From Malachius bipustulatus (Eukaryota > Arthropoda > Insecta > Coleoptera > Melyridae): a stretch of 64,000 nucleotides of DNA. The notes beneath the pieces were generated by a model, which was given only the letters and a program-made list of their open reading frames with translations, did not search any database and was not told the origin of the DNA. The stretch lies in assembly GCA_910589415.1 (NCBI GenBank), contig OU342639.1:10734268-10798267 (forward strand). The letters run 5' to 3'. Below, piece by piece: positions 34,025 to 44,899 of this stretch. The position numbers and the translations under genes are program-made. Within the stretch, counting starts at the first letter, position 1; every line of letters starts with the position of its first letter.

Positions 34025-34600
34025 GAAAAATAAACCGTCTAGCTCTTTATAAGGAAACATTTAAAATGGTTATATGTAATTATATAATAATAAACATAAC
34101 TGGGGGAGTTATGTAGGCGAAATTTAAGTAAAAAAAACCCCGCACTAAGCCAACACATCGCCCCCTTTGGCAAAGTGCACACCTCTGTCCCCTTTTTACT
34201 TGTATAACATCTTGTTCTCCGATGATAGACAAATAAAAAGACTCGTCTGAAAATTTGGAAAAAACGCGATTTAGTAAGTTTTTGATGCAAAAGAAGAATT
34301 TGCTTGTCTCACCTATTCCAGTTCTAAAGCCAATAGAACCAGAAATAATAATATTAGCCTCAAGACTGTTTTCTTGTTAAGAGCGACGAATAGTTTTCGC
34401 CTCGGTTCCCGTAGAATTCGTAGATAAATATTCTATACGTCAATTTAAGCGAAGACATGCATCATCATGTCAGTATGCCATCTTCAATAGTTTTGCAACA
34501 AGGAAACTTCAATTAGGGAAAGTTTTGCGTCTAATTTGTTTCATAATTTTATTACATGTTTGGCATGTGGCAGTGATAGGACACTGTCAACAGATAACGA
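34025..34600 (-). repeat. dispersed repeat R, copy 4, with downstream segment
   Basis: 34025-34460 matches 24436-24890; 34470-34600 matches 26139-26270. The Piwi cluster therefore lies between two copies of the same repeat block, both in the same orientation. Confidence 0.7.
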
Positions 34601-34911
34601 CGTTGAAAGATTTTGTGAATGATATCCAGCAAGCGTAAGGTACTATAGTTATCAATGAGATTTAAAGTTAAGCTTAGAAAAACCGCAGATAAAAGGGATT
34701 ATACGATCCAACATAAAAGAAAAAAAATACCTTATGGTGTTAGGCCTCGGTAAGATTATCCACGCTAGTACTCGTAAGTACTTTTGTCGCCACATACGGA
34801 AAGGGTTTGAACTAAGCAAGGAAACAGAAGTTAAAGTGCAAGGAAGCATTAGCATCGCTGATGGTCGCAGGTTAACGCCAGCCGTTTAGCGACCATCTAC
34901 GGCCACGCCCC

Positions 34912-36300
34912 GCCCCCACAGGGAGAAAATTAGGCCTACCGCTCTTTGAGGGAGCTTTGAGCAGCCGTAGGAATCCCGAAACCTCCCTTGACTACCCAAC
35001 TGGAAGCCCCTAGAACCCTTCAAGAACGGACGTGCTTGGGCCCCCACAACGTGCTGCCATGTAGAAAAATTAAACAAAAAGAGGATAGGCTTCAGTCACC
35101 GATACCCCTATACGGTCTGCGATTTCAACTTCAGCATCGTAAGTTCAAGGCACTAAGACCTTTAACCACTGGGGGGGGGGGGATAAAACAAATAGAACAA
35201 GAGTGAGTAAGTTCCGACGGAGAAAGGGTTCTAGAAAGATTATCATCAAAGGGGAACGACCTGATTGTTATGTTAAATATAGGTAAATGAGTGCTCTCAG
35301 ACAAGATATCGCAGTTCCGGTATACATACGGTGTCGCAGAGAGAGGTTTTCATTCACTTTGGCGATAAAATAAGGAAAAGTTTGAAAGAGTTGGTCGCCA
35401 GCAAGCACAACACTTGCATCAGTACCTCCCAGTATTGTATGATCTGGTGATCAGAAAAATCTGAATGGGACCTGCGATGGTCCGCAAAGGTAAGGTAAAT
35501 TGGAATTCACCCTATCAGGTGTGATTCCGAGAGATAAATCGGCTCTAACCGAAGATACGACATAGCTTCATACGTAGATCCAAGTGCAATAATAGGATTC
35601 GATAACTCATACAAAAAATAGACAGGAAAGAAATACGAGCCCGTAAAGACTTGAAAAATATTATTAAAGGTATAAATAAGACAGATCACAAGGCATACTT
35701 AGGCGGCAAGGTGATACTGCGTTGACGAGATGTTGAGCTGGGGACGGTAAATGTCGTAATAGGGTAAAGATGGTGAGACAGTCGAGATAAGGAGCAACAC
35801 GAGAAGGGACATTCAAAAGGATATCTGGTCCCTGGCACATGGGAGACGTGGTTGTTATTCAGGTATGTTTGAAACTGACATTCAAGAAATGGATTGGCAA
35901 CAGCCACTTCTGAATTAGCCGAGATAACCTGAACGGAAGAAGAGAGAAAATAATGTTCTTTGGGCAAGAGTACAATAATTTTATGCAACGGGGAGAGATC
36001 CAAAAAATGACCCAATCAAGCAAACACGATTTATCCAATGCAGCGACGAGAGAATCGGATCTCGGGGAGGAAAGAATAAAAAATAATGCAGATATCAGGG
36101 CATAAATTAACGCAAGACCACTCGAGGCGCACGACTTACCGATTTCTACCTCGGGTGAACCGAGTCCATATGAAGGTAAAATTGAAGTACAAGCTCGAAG
36201 TTGGCCGAGGACTGCATAAGAATGAATATTTAGAAGAGAAGACACCGAAGGAGGCGGAAGACGAAAGTGGATACGCAATTGTAGAGACAGAGCTAGCTGG
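34912..36300 (-). pseudogene. coding-like but unrecognised block in the left arm
   Basis: On the minus strand several adjacent frames look protein-like (35507-35689, 35686-36015 and others), with a hydrophobic segment near the outer end. The frames shift repeatedly, so any gene here is broken. The pattern could be a decayed retroelement gene, but I do not recognise the family and will not assign one. The right arm carries the same block on the plus strand. Confidence 0.3.
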
Positions 36301-36310
36301 CACGAGGTCC

Positions 36311-37029
36311 GGAGCACCAGTTAGAGGCTAGTCCAAACAGAGGCAATGGAAATGATGGTGTTCGAGGTCGAACAATCCGCAACGATTACCTTGTTGCAAA
36401 ATCCACAAATGTTACTACCAAACAAGGAGCGTCCGGCACTCCCATGGTACTATGTGCAAACTTTTTTTTCAAGTTATTGTAGGCAGGCAAATGGGTTCTT
36501 CCACAATACAGAGTAGATTATAACATTGAAATTGACAATACCTTCCATAAAGAAGAAGTTACTGCATCAAGCGTTACATTCCTCAGAATCCGATATTAAA
36601 GGATATCTGTTTGATGGTACAGTATTGTATACCGCGAAGAGGATCAATCCTGATCCAAGAGAATTTTTCGTTGAGACTGAAAACGAAGGCCCAGCAAGAA
36701 TCACGATCAGGTTCGTGTCAGAAGTCGCTTGGGGCGATTACCATTACCTCCAAGTTTTCAACATTATAATTCGAAAATGCCTAGTTGAACTAGAACTTCA
36801 ACTGGTCGGCAGAAATTACTATGATCCCAATTCTGCTGTTATTTTGATGAATTTAACTTAATTTTGTGGCCGGGGTATTATACCTCTATGCGCCAGCATG
36901 AACGAGATATTTTGCTCAATTGTGAAATAATATTCAAAGTACTGAAACGGCAATCCGTGTTGGATCTTTTATTAGAATGTTTCAAGACGCCCTGGAGAGA
37001 GGGTGTTTGTAGAGCCTGCAATTGAGGGA
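36311..37029 (+). pseudogene. Piwi-clade Argonaute fragment g (N-terminal tail, N domain, linker 1)
   Basis: Starts in RG-rich sequence (APVRG, NRGNG, VRGR) like the arginine-methylated tails of Piwi proteins, then SGTPMVLCANFF and GKWVLPQYRVDYNIEID, an in-frame TAG at 36480-36482, a frameshift, then GYLFDGTVLYTAKRI, ITIRFVSEVAWGD, VFNIIIRKCL and LVGRNYYDP. After a second frameshift near 36860 it reads WPGYYTSMRQHERDILL, the hallmark of Piwi N-domain/linker 1 just ahead of PAZ. The order matches a Piwi protein from about its N-terminus to the PAZ start. No introns are evident in this stretch, so the source may have been a processed copy; at least one stop and two frameshifts make it non-coding. 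The longest surviving frame is 36526-36861 (111 codons). Confidence 0.88.
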
Positions 37030-37030
37030 G

Positions 37031-38716
37031 CTCTCGCGGAAGGAGCAATGTAGTGTTAATTTAGAGTCAATTTTTTAGTGTTCAATTACATTACATTACA
37101 CCAATTTTTAGTAATGTAGAAAAACCTTTGACAAGTAAAATGTAAAATATACCGAAGCAAAATATTTTCGATGTAAAAAGAAATTTCCGCGTGTTTATTG
37201 ACACTATTTAGGCGATAAACAACACTAGTGATTGTGTAAAGAACTCTGATTAGTGTAAAAATTCTGATTTAAGCATGCGGTTTTCACATATGATCATCTC
37301 GAGGATTCAGAATTACCTACCTAAGTTGAATCTTCATCTTATTTTCGATAGTCCCATAGTGTTAATTGTCTACAGTGGTGTGCCTGTCTTATTATAATAC
37401 TTTTACAATACAATTTTTTTTTAGTTTCATATGTTATTATTTGAAGTTGGTGACTTTTGATTTTGATTCTATATATAGTTGAGTATGAACAAAAAATGCT
37501 TTTGTGTGAATATCGACTGTTCATGATTATAAATTCGGAAAGCACATATTAAAAAGATACAAAAAAGTAGAGCACAGAAGAAAGTGTAAAGCCAATAAGG
37601 ATTAGTATAATCCTTATTATATTCCGCATAATCCGCATAATATTCATTATTATTGTAAAATTTTTGCTGCAGGAATTCCCTTTTAAAAATGTTGAATTTA
37701 TGCATGAGTGCTTTGGCGCCCTATAGATGCAAAACAAGACAAATTCGCTGCAGGTTTCTTTATAAACAGATTTATAAACTAGAAATCATGTTTGTTCTTG
37801 GAAGTTTTTTTAGTTAAATAAACTTTTTGACTTTTCTTCTTTTCTTATTCCTTGTTTCTTTTCGACGATGTCTCTTTTACATAATAACAAGTACCTACAT
37901 ACTTATGAGTCCAACTCCGAAATACTGAAAACCTCTAGACTGCAACTCAATTTTTCGATAAATAAATAAATATTGTATGGCTGTGGTAAAGCCCTGCTGC
38001 ACTCAGAGATCGTTTTACCGATGATGCCACACGTTGACGCGAAAATTTGTACTCATGGGCAAATGGGCAATTTGTGGGCCGAGATCTGCTGGACTCGTGG
38101 GCAAATATCGGGATATTAAATTTCCGTTTCAACTTGTCAAAATCTATAAACAAATAATCAATATCTTCTCCTCGTCACCGATTGCTCTACCAAATTAATT
38201 ACCAAATTAATTAAAAAATAAAATAATTATATCTTTTTTCTTCGTGCCAAACCTGGGTTTCTTCTGCCACCACCAAGCTTCAGACGTTCTATGTAGCTAT
38301 TTAAGGATTTCTTAGGCTGACTGCCTGGGAAGCCTTGCAGTCTTGTGATTGTTTTCCCCTGCCGAATCTTGGCTTCCGGTTTCCATGATCACTAATGTTT
38401 CTGGTAATTTCATATGTGAGCATGATGATTGTACTAGAGATATCTCCAAGGATCTTTACTGCAGTGGTTTCCCGCTGCCTTCTGCATCTCCATGCCGTTG
38501 ATCATTGCATGGTTCATTCGCCTTTAGGAGTGAGCAATTTCTCATGCCAATGATAAGAAGCTATTTCTTATCAGCTTTTCCACTAAAAGCTGTTGACTGT
38601 CAAGAGGGGACTGCAAGAGGGAACTGTTTATTCCGGCAATCACTTGGTCGACAGAGCCTCGTTAGTTTCTAGCAGGGTGTACCACGTGCAGGTGAGGTTG
38701 TCATTATTTTACACCC
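37031..38716. other. spacer of the large palindrome
   Basis: 37070-37300 matches part of the MITE at 53.29-54.59 kb (ATATACCGAAGCAAAA and AACAACACTAG...GTGTAAA landmarks). 37885-37960 is an inverted match to 41135-41215, so the palindromic layout extends in places beyond the main arms. 38230-38560 carries a LINE fragment (separate entry). The rest is AT-rich with no gene recognised. Confidence 0.55.
38230..38560 (-). mobile_element. RTE-like LINE 5' region fragment
   Basis: On the minus strand the DNA reads CAACGGCATGGAGATGCAGA, GGCAGCGGGAAACCACTGCA and then GAAACCGGAAGCCAAGATTC. This matches my recollection of the region just upstream of the endonuclease domain in insect RTE-type elements. 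No endonuclease or reverse transcriptase motif remains. Confidence 0.4.
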
Positions 38717-40914
38717 CTCCCTCAACTGCAGACTCTTACCTACACCGTCTCTCGAGGGCCTCTTGACTCATTGCAATAAAAAATCCAACACGGATTGCCG
38801 TTTCAGTACTTTAAATATTATTTCGCAATTGAGCAAAATATCTCGCTCATGCTGGCGCATAGAGGTATAATACCCCGGCCACAAAATTAAGTTAAATTCA
38901 TCAAAATAACAGCAGAATTGGGATCATAGTAATTTCTGCCGACCAGTTGAAGTTCTAGTTCAACTAGGCATTTTCGAATTATAATGTTGAAAACTTGGAG
39001 GTAATGGTAATCGCCCCAAGCGACTTCTGACACGAACCTGATCGTGATTCTTGCTGGGCCTTCGTTTTCAGTCTCAACGAAAAATTCTCTTGGATCAGGA
39101 TTGATCCTCTTCGCGGTATACAATACAGTACCATCAAACAGATATCCTTTAATATCGGATTCTGAGGAATGTAACGCTTGATGCAGTAACTTCTTCTTTA
39201 TGGAAGGTATTGTCAATTTCAATGTTATAATCTACTCTGTATTGTGGAAGAACCCATTTGCCTGCCTACAATAACTTGAAAAAAAAGTTTGCACATAGTA
39301 CCATGGGAGTGCCGGACGCTCCTTGTTTGGTAGTAACATTTGTGGATTTTGCAACAAGGTAATCGTTGCGGATTGTTCGACCTCGAACACCATCATTTCC
39401 ATTGCCTCTGTTTGGACTAGCCTCTAACTGGTGCTCCGGACCTCGTGCCAGCTAGCTCTGTCTCTACAATTGCGTATCCACTTTCGTCTTCCGCCTCCTT
39501 CGGTGTCTTCTCTTCTAAATATTCATTCTTATGCAGTCCTCGGCCAACTTCAAGCTTGTACTTCAATTTTACCTTCATATGGACTCGGTTCACCCGAGGT
39601 AGAAATCGGTAAGTCGTGCGCCTCGAGTGGTCTTGCGTTAATTTATGCCCTGATATCTGCATTATTTTTTATTCTTTCCTCCCCGAGATCCGATTCTCTC
39701 GTCGCTGCATTGGATAAATCGTGTTTGCTTGATTGGGTCATTTTTTGGATCTCTCCCCGTTGCATAAAATTATTGTACTCTTGCCCAAAGAACATTATTT
39801 TCTCTCTTCTTCCGTTCAGGTTATCTCGGCTAATTCAGAAGTGGCTGTTGCCAATCCATTTCTTGAATGTCAGTTTCAAACATACCTGAATAACAACCAC
39901 GTCTCCCATGTGCCAGGGACCAGATATCCTTTTGAATGTCCCTTCTCGTGTTGCTCCTTATCTCGACTGTCTCACCATCTTTACCCTATTACGACATTTA
40001 CCGTCCCCAGCTCAACATCTCGTCAACGCAGTATCACCTTGCCGCCTAAGTATGCCTTGTGATCTGTCTTATTTATACCTTTAATAATATTTTTCAAGTC
40101 TTCACGGGCTCGTATATCTTTCCTGTCCATTTTTTGTCTGAGTTATCGAATCCTATTATTGCACTTGGATCTACGTATGAAGCTATGTCGTATCTTCGGT
40201 TAGAGCCGATTTATCTCTCGTAATCTCACCTTATAGGGTGAATTCCAATTTATATCTTCCCTTTGCGGATCATTGCAGGTCCCATTCAGATTTTTCCGAT
40301 CACCAGATCATACAATACTGGGAGGTACTGATGCAAGTGTTGTGCTTACTAGAGACCAACTCTTTCAAACTTTTCCTTACTTTATCGCCAAAGTGAATGA
40401 AAACCTTTCTCTGCGACACCGTATGCACCGGAACTGCGATATCTTGTCTGAGAGCTCTCATTTACCTATATTTAACATAACAATCAGGTCGTTCCCCTTT
40501 GATGATAATCTTTCTAGAACCCTTCCTCCGTCGGAACTTACTCACTCTTGTTCTATTTGTTTTATCCCCCCCCCCAGTGGTTAAAGGTCTTAGTGCCTTG
40601 AACTTGCGATGTTGAAGTTGAAATATCAGACCGTATAGGGGCCATCGGTGACTAAAACCTTGCCTCTTTTTGTTTAATTTTTGTACGTGGCAGCACGTTG
40701 TGGGGGCCCAAGCACGTCCGTTCTTGAAGGGTTCTAGGGGCTTCCAATTGGGTAGATTGGCCCGTACGTTCCAACAAGGACAGCTGTCAGATCCGGGAAC
40801 GGATCCGATCCGTGAACAGGTTTCAGAAAAAGTCAAGGGAGGTTACGGGATTCCTACGGCTGCTCAAAGCTCCCTCAAAAAGCGACTAGGCCTAATTTTC
40901 TCCCTGTGTGGGTG
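38717..40914. repeat. right arm of large palindrome (with Piwi N-domain fragment)
   Basis: Reverse complement of 34912-37030. The shared 111-codon Piwi frame is identical at the protein level in the two arms, so the arms are very young, are kept alike by gene conversion, or are an assembly duplication. Confidence 0.9.
38718..39430 (-). pseudogene. Piwi-clade Argonaute fragment h, inverted partner of g
   Basis: Minus-strand copy of fragment g with the same defects: the TAG between NFFFKLL and AGKWVLP, and the two frameshifts flanking GYLFDGTVLYTAKRI and LVGRNYYDP. Surviving frame 38887-39222. Because both arms share the same lesions, the Piwi copy was already dead before it was inverted and duplicated. 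Confidence 0.88.
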
Positions 40915-40984
40915 GATTGTTCTATTTGTTGTCCCTAATTGTGCCCCCTTCCCTCCTTTCCTCATTTTGTTTATTGTCGACTAA
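39431..40984 (+). pseudogene. coding-like but unrecognised block in the right arm
   Basis: Plus-strand counterpart of 34912-36300. Frames at 39733-40062, 40273-40584 and 40670-40984 look protein-like, and the last ends in a strongly hydrophobic, possibly membrane-spanning segment. Frames do not join. A decayed retroelement gene is one possibility; I recognise no family. Confidence 0.3.
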
Positions 40985-40999
40985 GTCAGTTTTCTAGTT

Positions 41000-41800
41000 T
41001 GATACCTACCCATTTTCGTTATACCTACGCGAAGTAGAAGAGTTGACATTAAACCTCCTTTTTATGTTTTTATAGTTTTTCTCCACCCCCCCCCTCCCAA
41101 GTGGTTAACTTTACCACCACAAATTAGAGTCCAACGTGTGGCATCGAAAAATTGAGTTGCAGTCTAGAGGTTTTCAGTATGTTGGAGTTGAACTCATAAG
41201 TAGGTATGTACATATGTACTTATATAGTATAAACGGAATCGATGTGTCTATTGATACTTGATAGTTTTTTTAACACTTTGATAATTGCGTCCTTTAATTC
41301 GAATTATTATAAAATATTCAAATATTACATTTTGAAACATTTGTCAAAAGAGTTTCAAGTTTTCGAAAAAAAACTCGGTGAAATTTTTTTTCAAATTTCA
41401 CCGAATAATTCCTTCCAAAGATAAAAGAAGCGGCATGTTTTACCTAAAGGGTAAAAAAAAACCCAATCAGAATTTCACAAATCCAGATTCGAGGATCTCT
41501 CAAAGTATTATACAATTCGAAACCTTTTTCACGAGTTTCACGCTTTCGAAGAATATATACATCATCATGTATGTTATATTGTATTAAAGTGTTTATTTAT
41601 CATCCATCAGTATGCAGAGATTCCATCCAAAAATATTACAACAAGTGGTGAAGTATTCGATTCGAGCCAAAGTACATTAAGTAAAAAGAACATTTTTTTA
41701 AATTTCACCGAGAATTCCCGCCAAAGGTGAAAGAAGTTGACATGTTTTACAGACCTTACAATTTAAATTCTTAAATCTAATTTAACAATATTGACTTATA
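41000..41800. other. AT-rich DNA right of the palindrome
   Basis: No gene recognised. 41330-41440 and 41640-41740 share a GAAATTTTTTTT...ATTTCACCGA-ATTCC(G/T)CCAAAG segment (two diverged copies). Confidence 0.4.
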
Positions 41801-42130
41801 CAAGGTGATCAGTGAAATTCGGAGCGTGTTGTAATATTGCTTTTTACCTTCTTTACGAAGAAAAATTGTGTGTAGGGGTCTATAATACCCAGCAATATGT
41901 TCCCATGGAAACATATGAAATGGCCAGTCCAAAAGTTTCAAATAATTATCGCTGGCATACAAATCCCATAATATTGGTCCCATTATTAAGTTTGAATAAG
42001 AATAACGATGCTACATTGACAAATTTTATTTGATTCGAATAAAAAAGTAGAATTTGAATGCCTGCAATAGATTTTTTTTAAATAGATTATCTATCTCTTT
42101 TCGCAGTGCGCAAATGTACTGGTCACCTTG
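41801..42130. mobile_element. MITE, 330 bp, CAAGGTGATCAGT termini
   Basis: Termini CAAGGTGATCAGT and ACTGGTCACCTTG are imperfect inverted repeats flanked by TA on both sides. The interior is not palindromic and has no transposase. Likely a Tc1/mariner-type non-autonomous element. Confidence 0.65.
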
Positions 42131-43096
42131 TATAGATCTATATCTATTTTAGATGATGACATGCAAATTTGTGGGACGTTGGTACATTTAAACTTACTAT
42201 ATATTACTTATATTATTACTTATATTTATTACATTTAAACTTAAATTGGCCAACTTATTTGGAAACTTAAATTAGCCAACTTGATATCGGGGGCAAAATG
42301 TTCATTTTTATCGTGAAGACACAAACTTTTGAACTTGAATAGTTGAACAAACATTCTATGAATTGATCGCAAAAATTAGTCTATTAAATCCATTTTGTAT
42401 TGCGCTCTGAGCTGATGAATTGTTGGAAAAAAATGTCGGTGAGTCTTCAGAATCTTTCAAACTGGGATCAAGAATCGTCGAAAAACTTCATTGCAGGATG
42501 AGAGATACAATTTTTCAGAAAAAATCGTAGTTGTGAAAAAAAGACCAGAGATTAGACAACAAAAATTGTATAATTGGTGGAGAGCTCATAAAATATGGAA
42601 AAGTGTTCATATCCAACCATTTTTTGATGATTTCTTAATTTTTCTGGAGTTTTATTAATGAAATCTCTAAGTGTCGAACGAGGTGTCAAAATCGCTACCT
42701 AGAAAAAAATTATTGATTAGGTATAAATCTCAAGTCAAGCAATTTACACCTTATCACCTTCAATCTTTTTTCCTCAAATTCGCATAATTCGTTAAATGTT
42801 TTCCAGATCTCCTTGTCGATTTTCTCAGGCAACACCTGTAAAAGTATGACTGAAAATAATTGGGAGTAAAGCAGTAATTACTAAAACAACCCCCCCGTAG
42901 GTTAACTAGGTCAAGTTTCTTATTTTTTCCCATGGGATTTTCTCAATTTAGGTAGGTACATAAAATAGAATAATAAAATCAAATTACATTCATCATTAAA
43001 TTGTCATTTTGAATGAGCAAATATTGAAATGTATACATATAATTAAATTTATTATTCTATGCAAAAAAAGAAACTTTCTCTTCTAAACGATAACAT

Positions 43097-44865
43097 TGTA
43101 GTGGAGAGGGTCTGTCAAAAAAAAAGGCTCCATCCGCCTTGGACTCGAGAATTTTTTTTTATTTTTTTTTTTTCATAAAGTTGGACCCCCTCTTCATTTT
43201 GGTGGCATTTTCAAAAATTTAATCAACGCCCTGGCGGAGAAATGTGCATGCGAAGACATCGGCAATGGGTTTTTTGCACATAACTCGCTTAATTCAACTC
43301 TGAGCATAGTAAATATCCTTTCAAAAAATGAAGAGCACTCGAAGACGCGTAATTTGAACTTTGACTGGTCCAAATCGGTCAAACGGTTCTCGAGATATCG
43401 CATTTTCTATTTTAATGCCCTTTCTTCAGGGTTCCGCCGCGGTGCGAATACATCGCCGTCCGTGTTCGCGTGTTTTGCATGGAAAAAATCGACTTAGGGA
43501 CTTATTTTTTTTTTTTCATCGACAGACAGTAGTGTCCTCAATGATGCCTGAAATTTTGAAGTCGCTATCTCGATTAGAGAGGGAGGGGGAGGGGAAATCA
43601 TAATTAAAATTCAAATTGCTATAACTTTCGCTAATATTAGGGCCTCGGGCCCAACCAATGGGAGATGACACTTTGGAATGCCTACTTTAAAATGGTATTT
43701 TTTTTTCGATTCCGCCAATATTGGCAAGATGCCCGCAGAAAAACCAATTTCCCTCCCCCTTTTTTTTCCTAAAACTGGTTTTTTGCCATGAAAGAAGGGG
43801 GTGGGGGTAAAAATTTCAAGATTTTCTTACCCCATGTCGCTATCTCAATTAGGGCCTGCACGCGGACGTGATATTTAAACCAATTAATCTAGCCGCGGAG
43901 CAGCGAGAGCCGGGGGCGGAGCCTAGTTTACATTTCACGTCCGCGTGCAGGCCCTAATTGAGATAGCGACATGGGGTACGAAAATCTTGAAAGGGGACAC
44001 TTAGCCCTAAAAAATGCCGGGTAGCGGAACCCGCTAACCCTAATCCTTGCCATTCTACAGGACCAAACGCGTTTGGTGACCCTGTGACCTTAATAATGGT
44101 CCGATCGAGGTCTACTGGGGCTCAAATCAAAGATAAAAAAAATTCCCGTCTGACAACGAAAAAATGTTTACCCCCACCATCTTCTTTCATGGCAAAAAAA
44201 CAGTTTTAAGAAAAAAAGGGGGGGAGGGAAATCGGTTTTTCTACGGGCATCTTGCCAATATTGGCGGAATCGAAAAAAAAATACCATTTTAAAGTAGGCA
44301 TTCCAAAGTGTCATCTCCCATTGGTTGGGCCCGAGGCCCCAATATTAGCGAAAGTTATAGCAATTTGAATTTTAATTATGATTTCGCCTCCCCCTCCCCC
44401 TACCCCTCTAATCGAGATAGCGACTTCAAAATTTCAGGCATCATTGAGGACGCTGCTGTCTGTCGATGAAAAAAAAAAAATTAAGTCCCTAAGTCGATTT
44501 TTTCCATGCAAACCACGCGAACACGGACGGCGGTGTATTCGCACCCCGGCGGAACCCTGAAGAAAGGGCCTTAAAATAGAAAATGCGATATCTCGACCGA
44601 TTTGGACCAGTCAAAGTTCAAATTACGCGTCTTCGAGTGCTCTTCATTTTTTGAAAAGATATTTACTATGCTCAGAGTTGAATTAAGCGAGTTATGTGCA
44701 AACAACCCATTGCCGATGTCTTCGCATGCACATTTCTCCGCCAGGGCGTCGATAAAATTTTTGAAAATGCCACCAAAATGAAGAGAGGGTCCAACTTTAT
44801 GAAAAAAAAAATAAAAAAAAATTCTCGAATCCAAGGCGGTTCGAAAGTTAGACCCTCTCTACTAT
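43097..44865. mobile_element. long foldback element, about 1.77 kb
   Basis: Ends TAGTGGAGAGGGTCTG and GACCCTCTCTACTA; arms 43097-43871 and 43934-44865 around a 62-bp spacer. The right arm has an additional ~160 bp (about 43996-44155) absent from the left arm. The arms are close but not identical. The small frames on either strand mirror each other and are not genes. The termini differ from the CAGGGTG group. Confidence 0.75.
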
Positions 44866-44899
44866 TGGGCGACTTTTATAAAGAGTACCTTTTTTGTAG

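Larger units (their letters stand above)
34912..37030. repeat. left arm of large palindrome (with Piwi N-domain fragment)
   Basis: Reverse complement of 38717-40914, nearly identical over most of its length. The outer end reads GGGAGAAAATTAGGCCTA; the inner end is near TGCAATTGAGGGAG. The right arm has an extra ~80-bp stretch (about 40756-40835) and a few small indels. The 1.69-kb spacer is 37031-38716. Confidence 0.9.

Noticed and set aside
36526..39222. A functional short Argonaute made from the 111-codon Piwi frame
   Set aside because: The frame covers only part of the N domain, ends at a frameshift before WPGYYTS, and has an in-frame stop in the preceding part; no PAZ or PIWI domain is joined to it.
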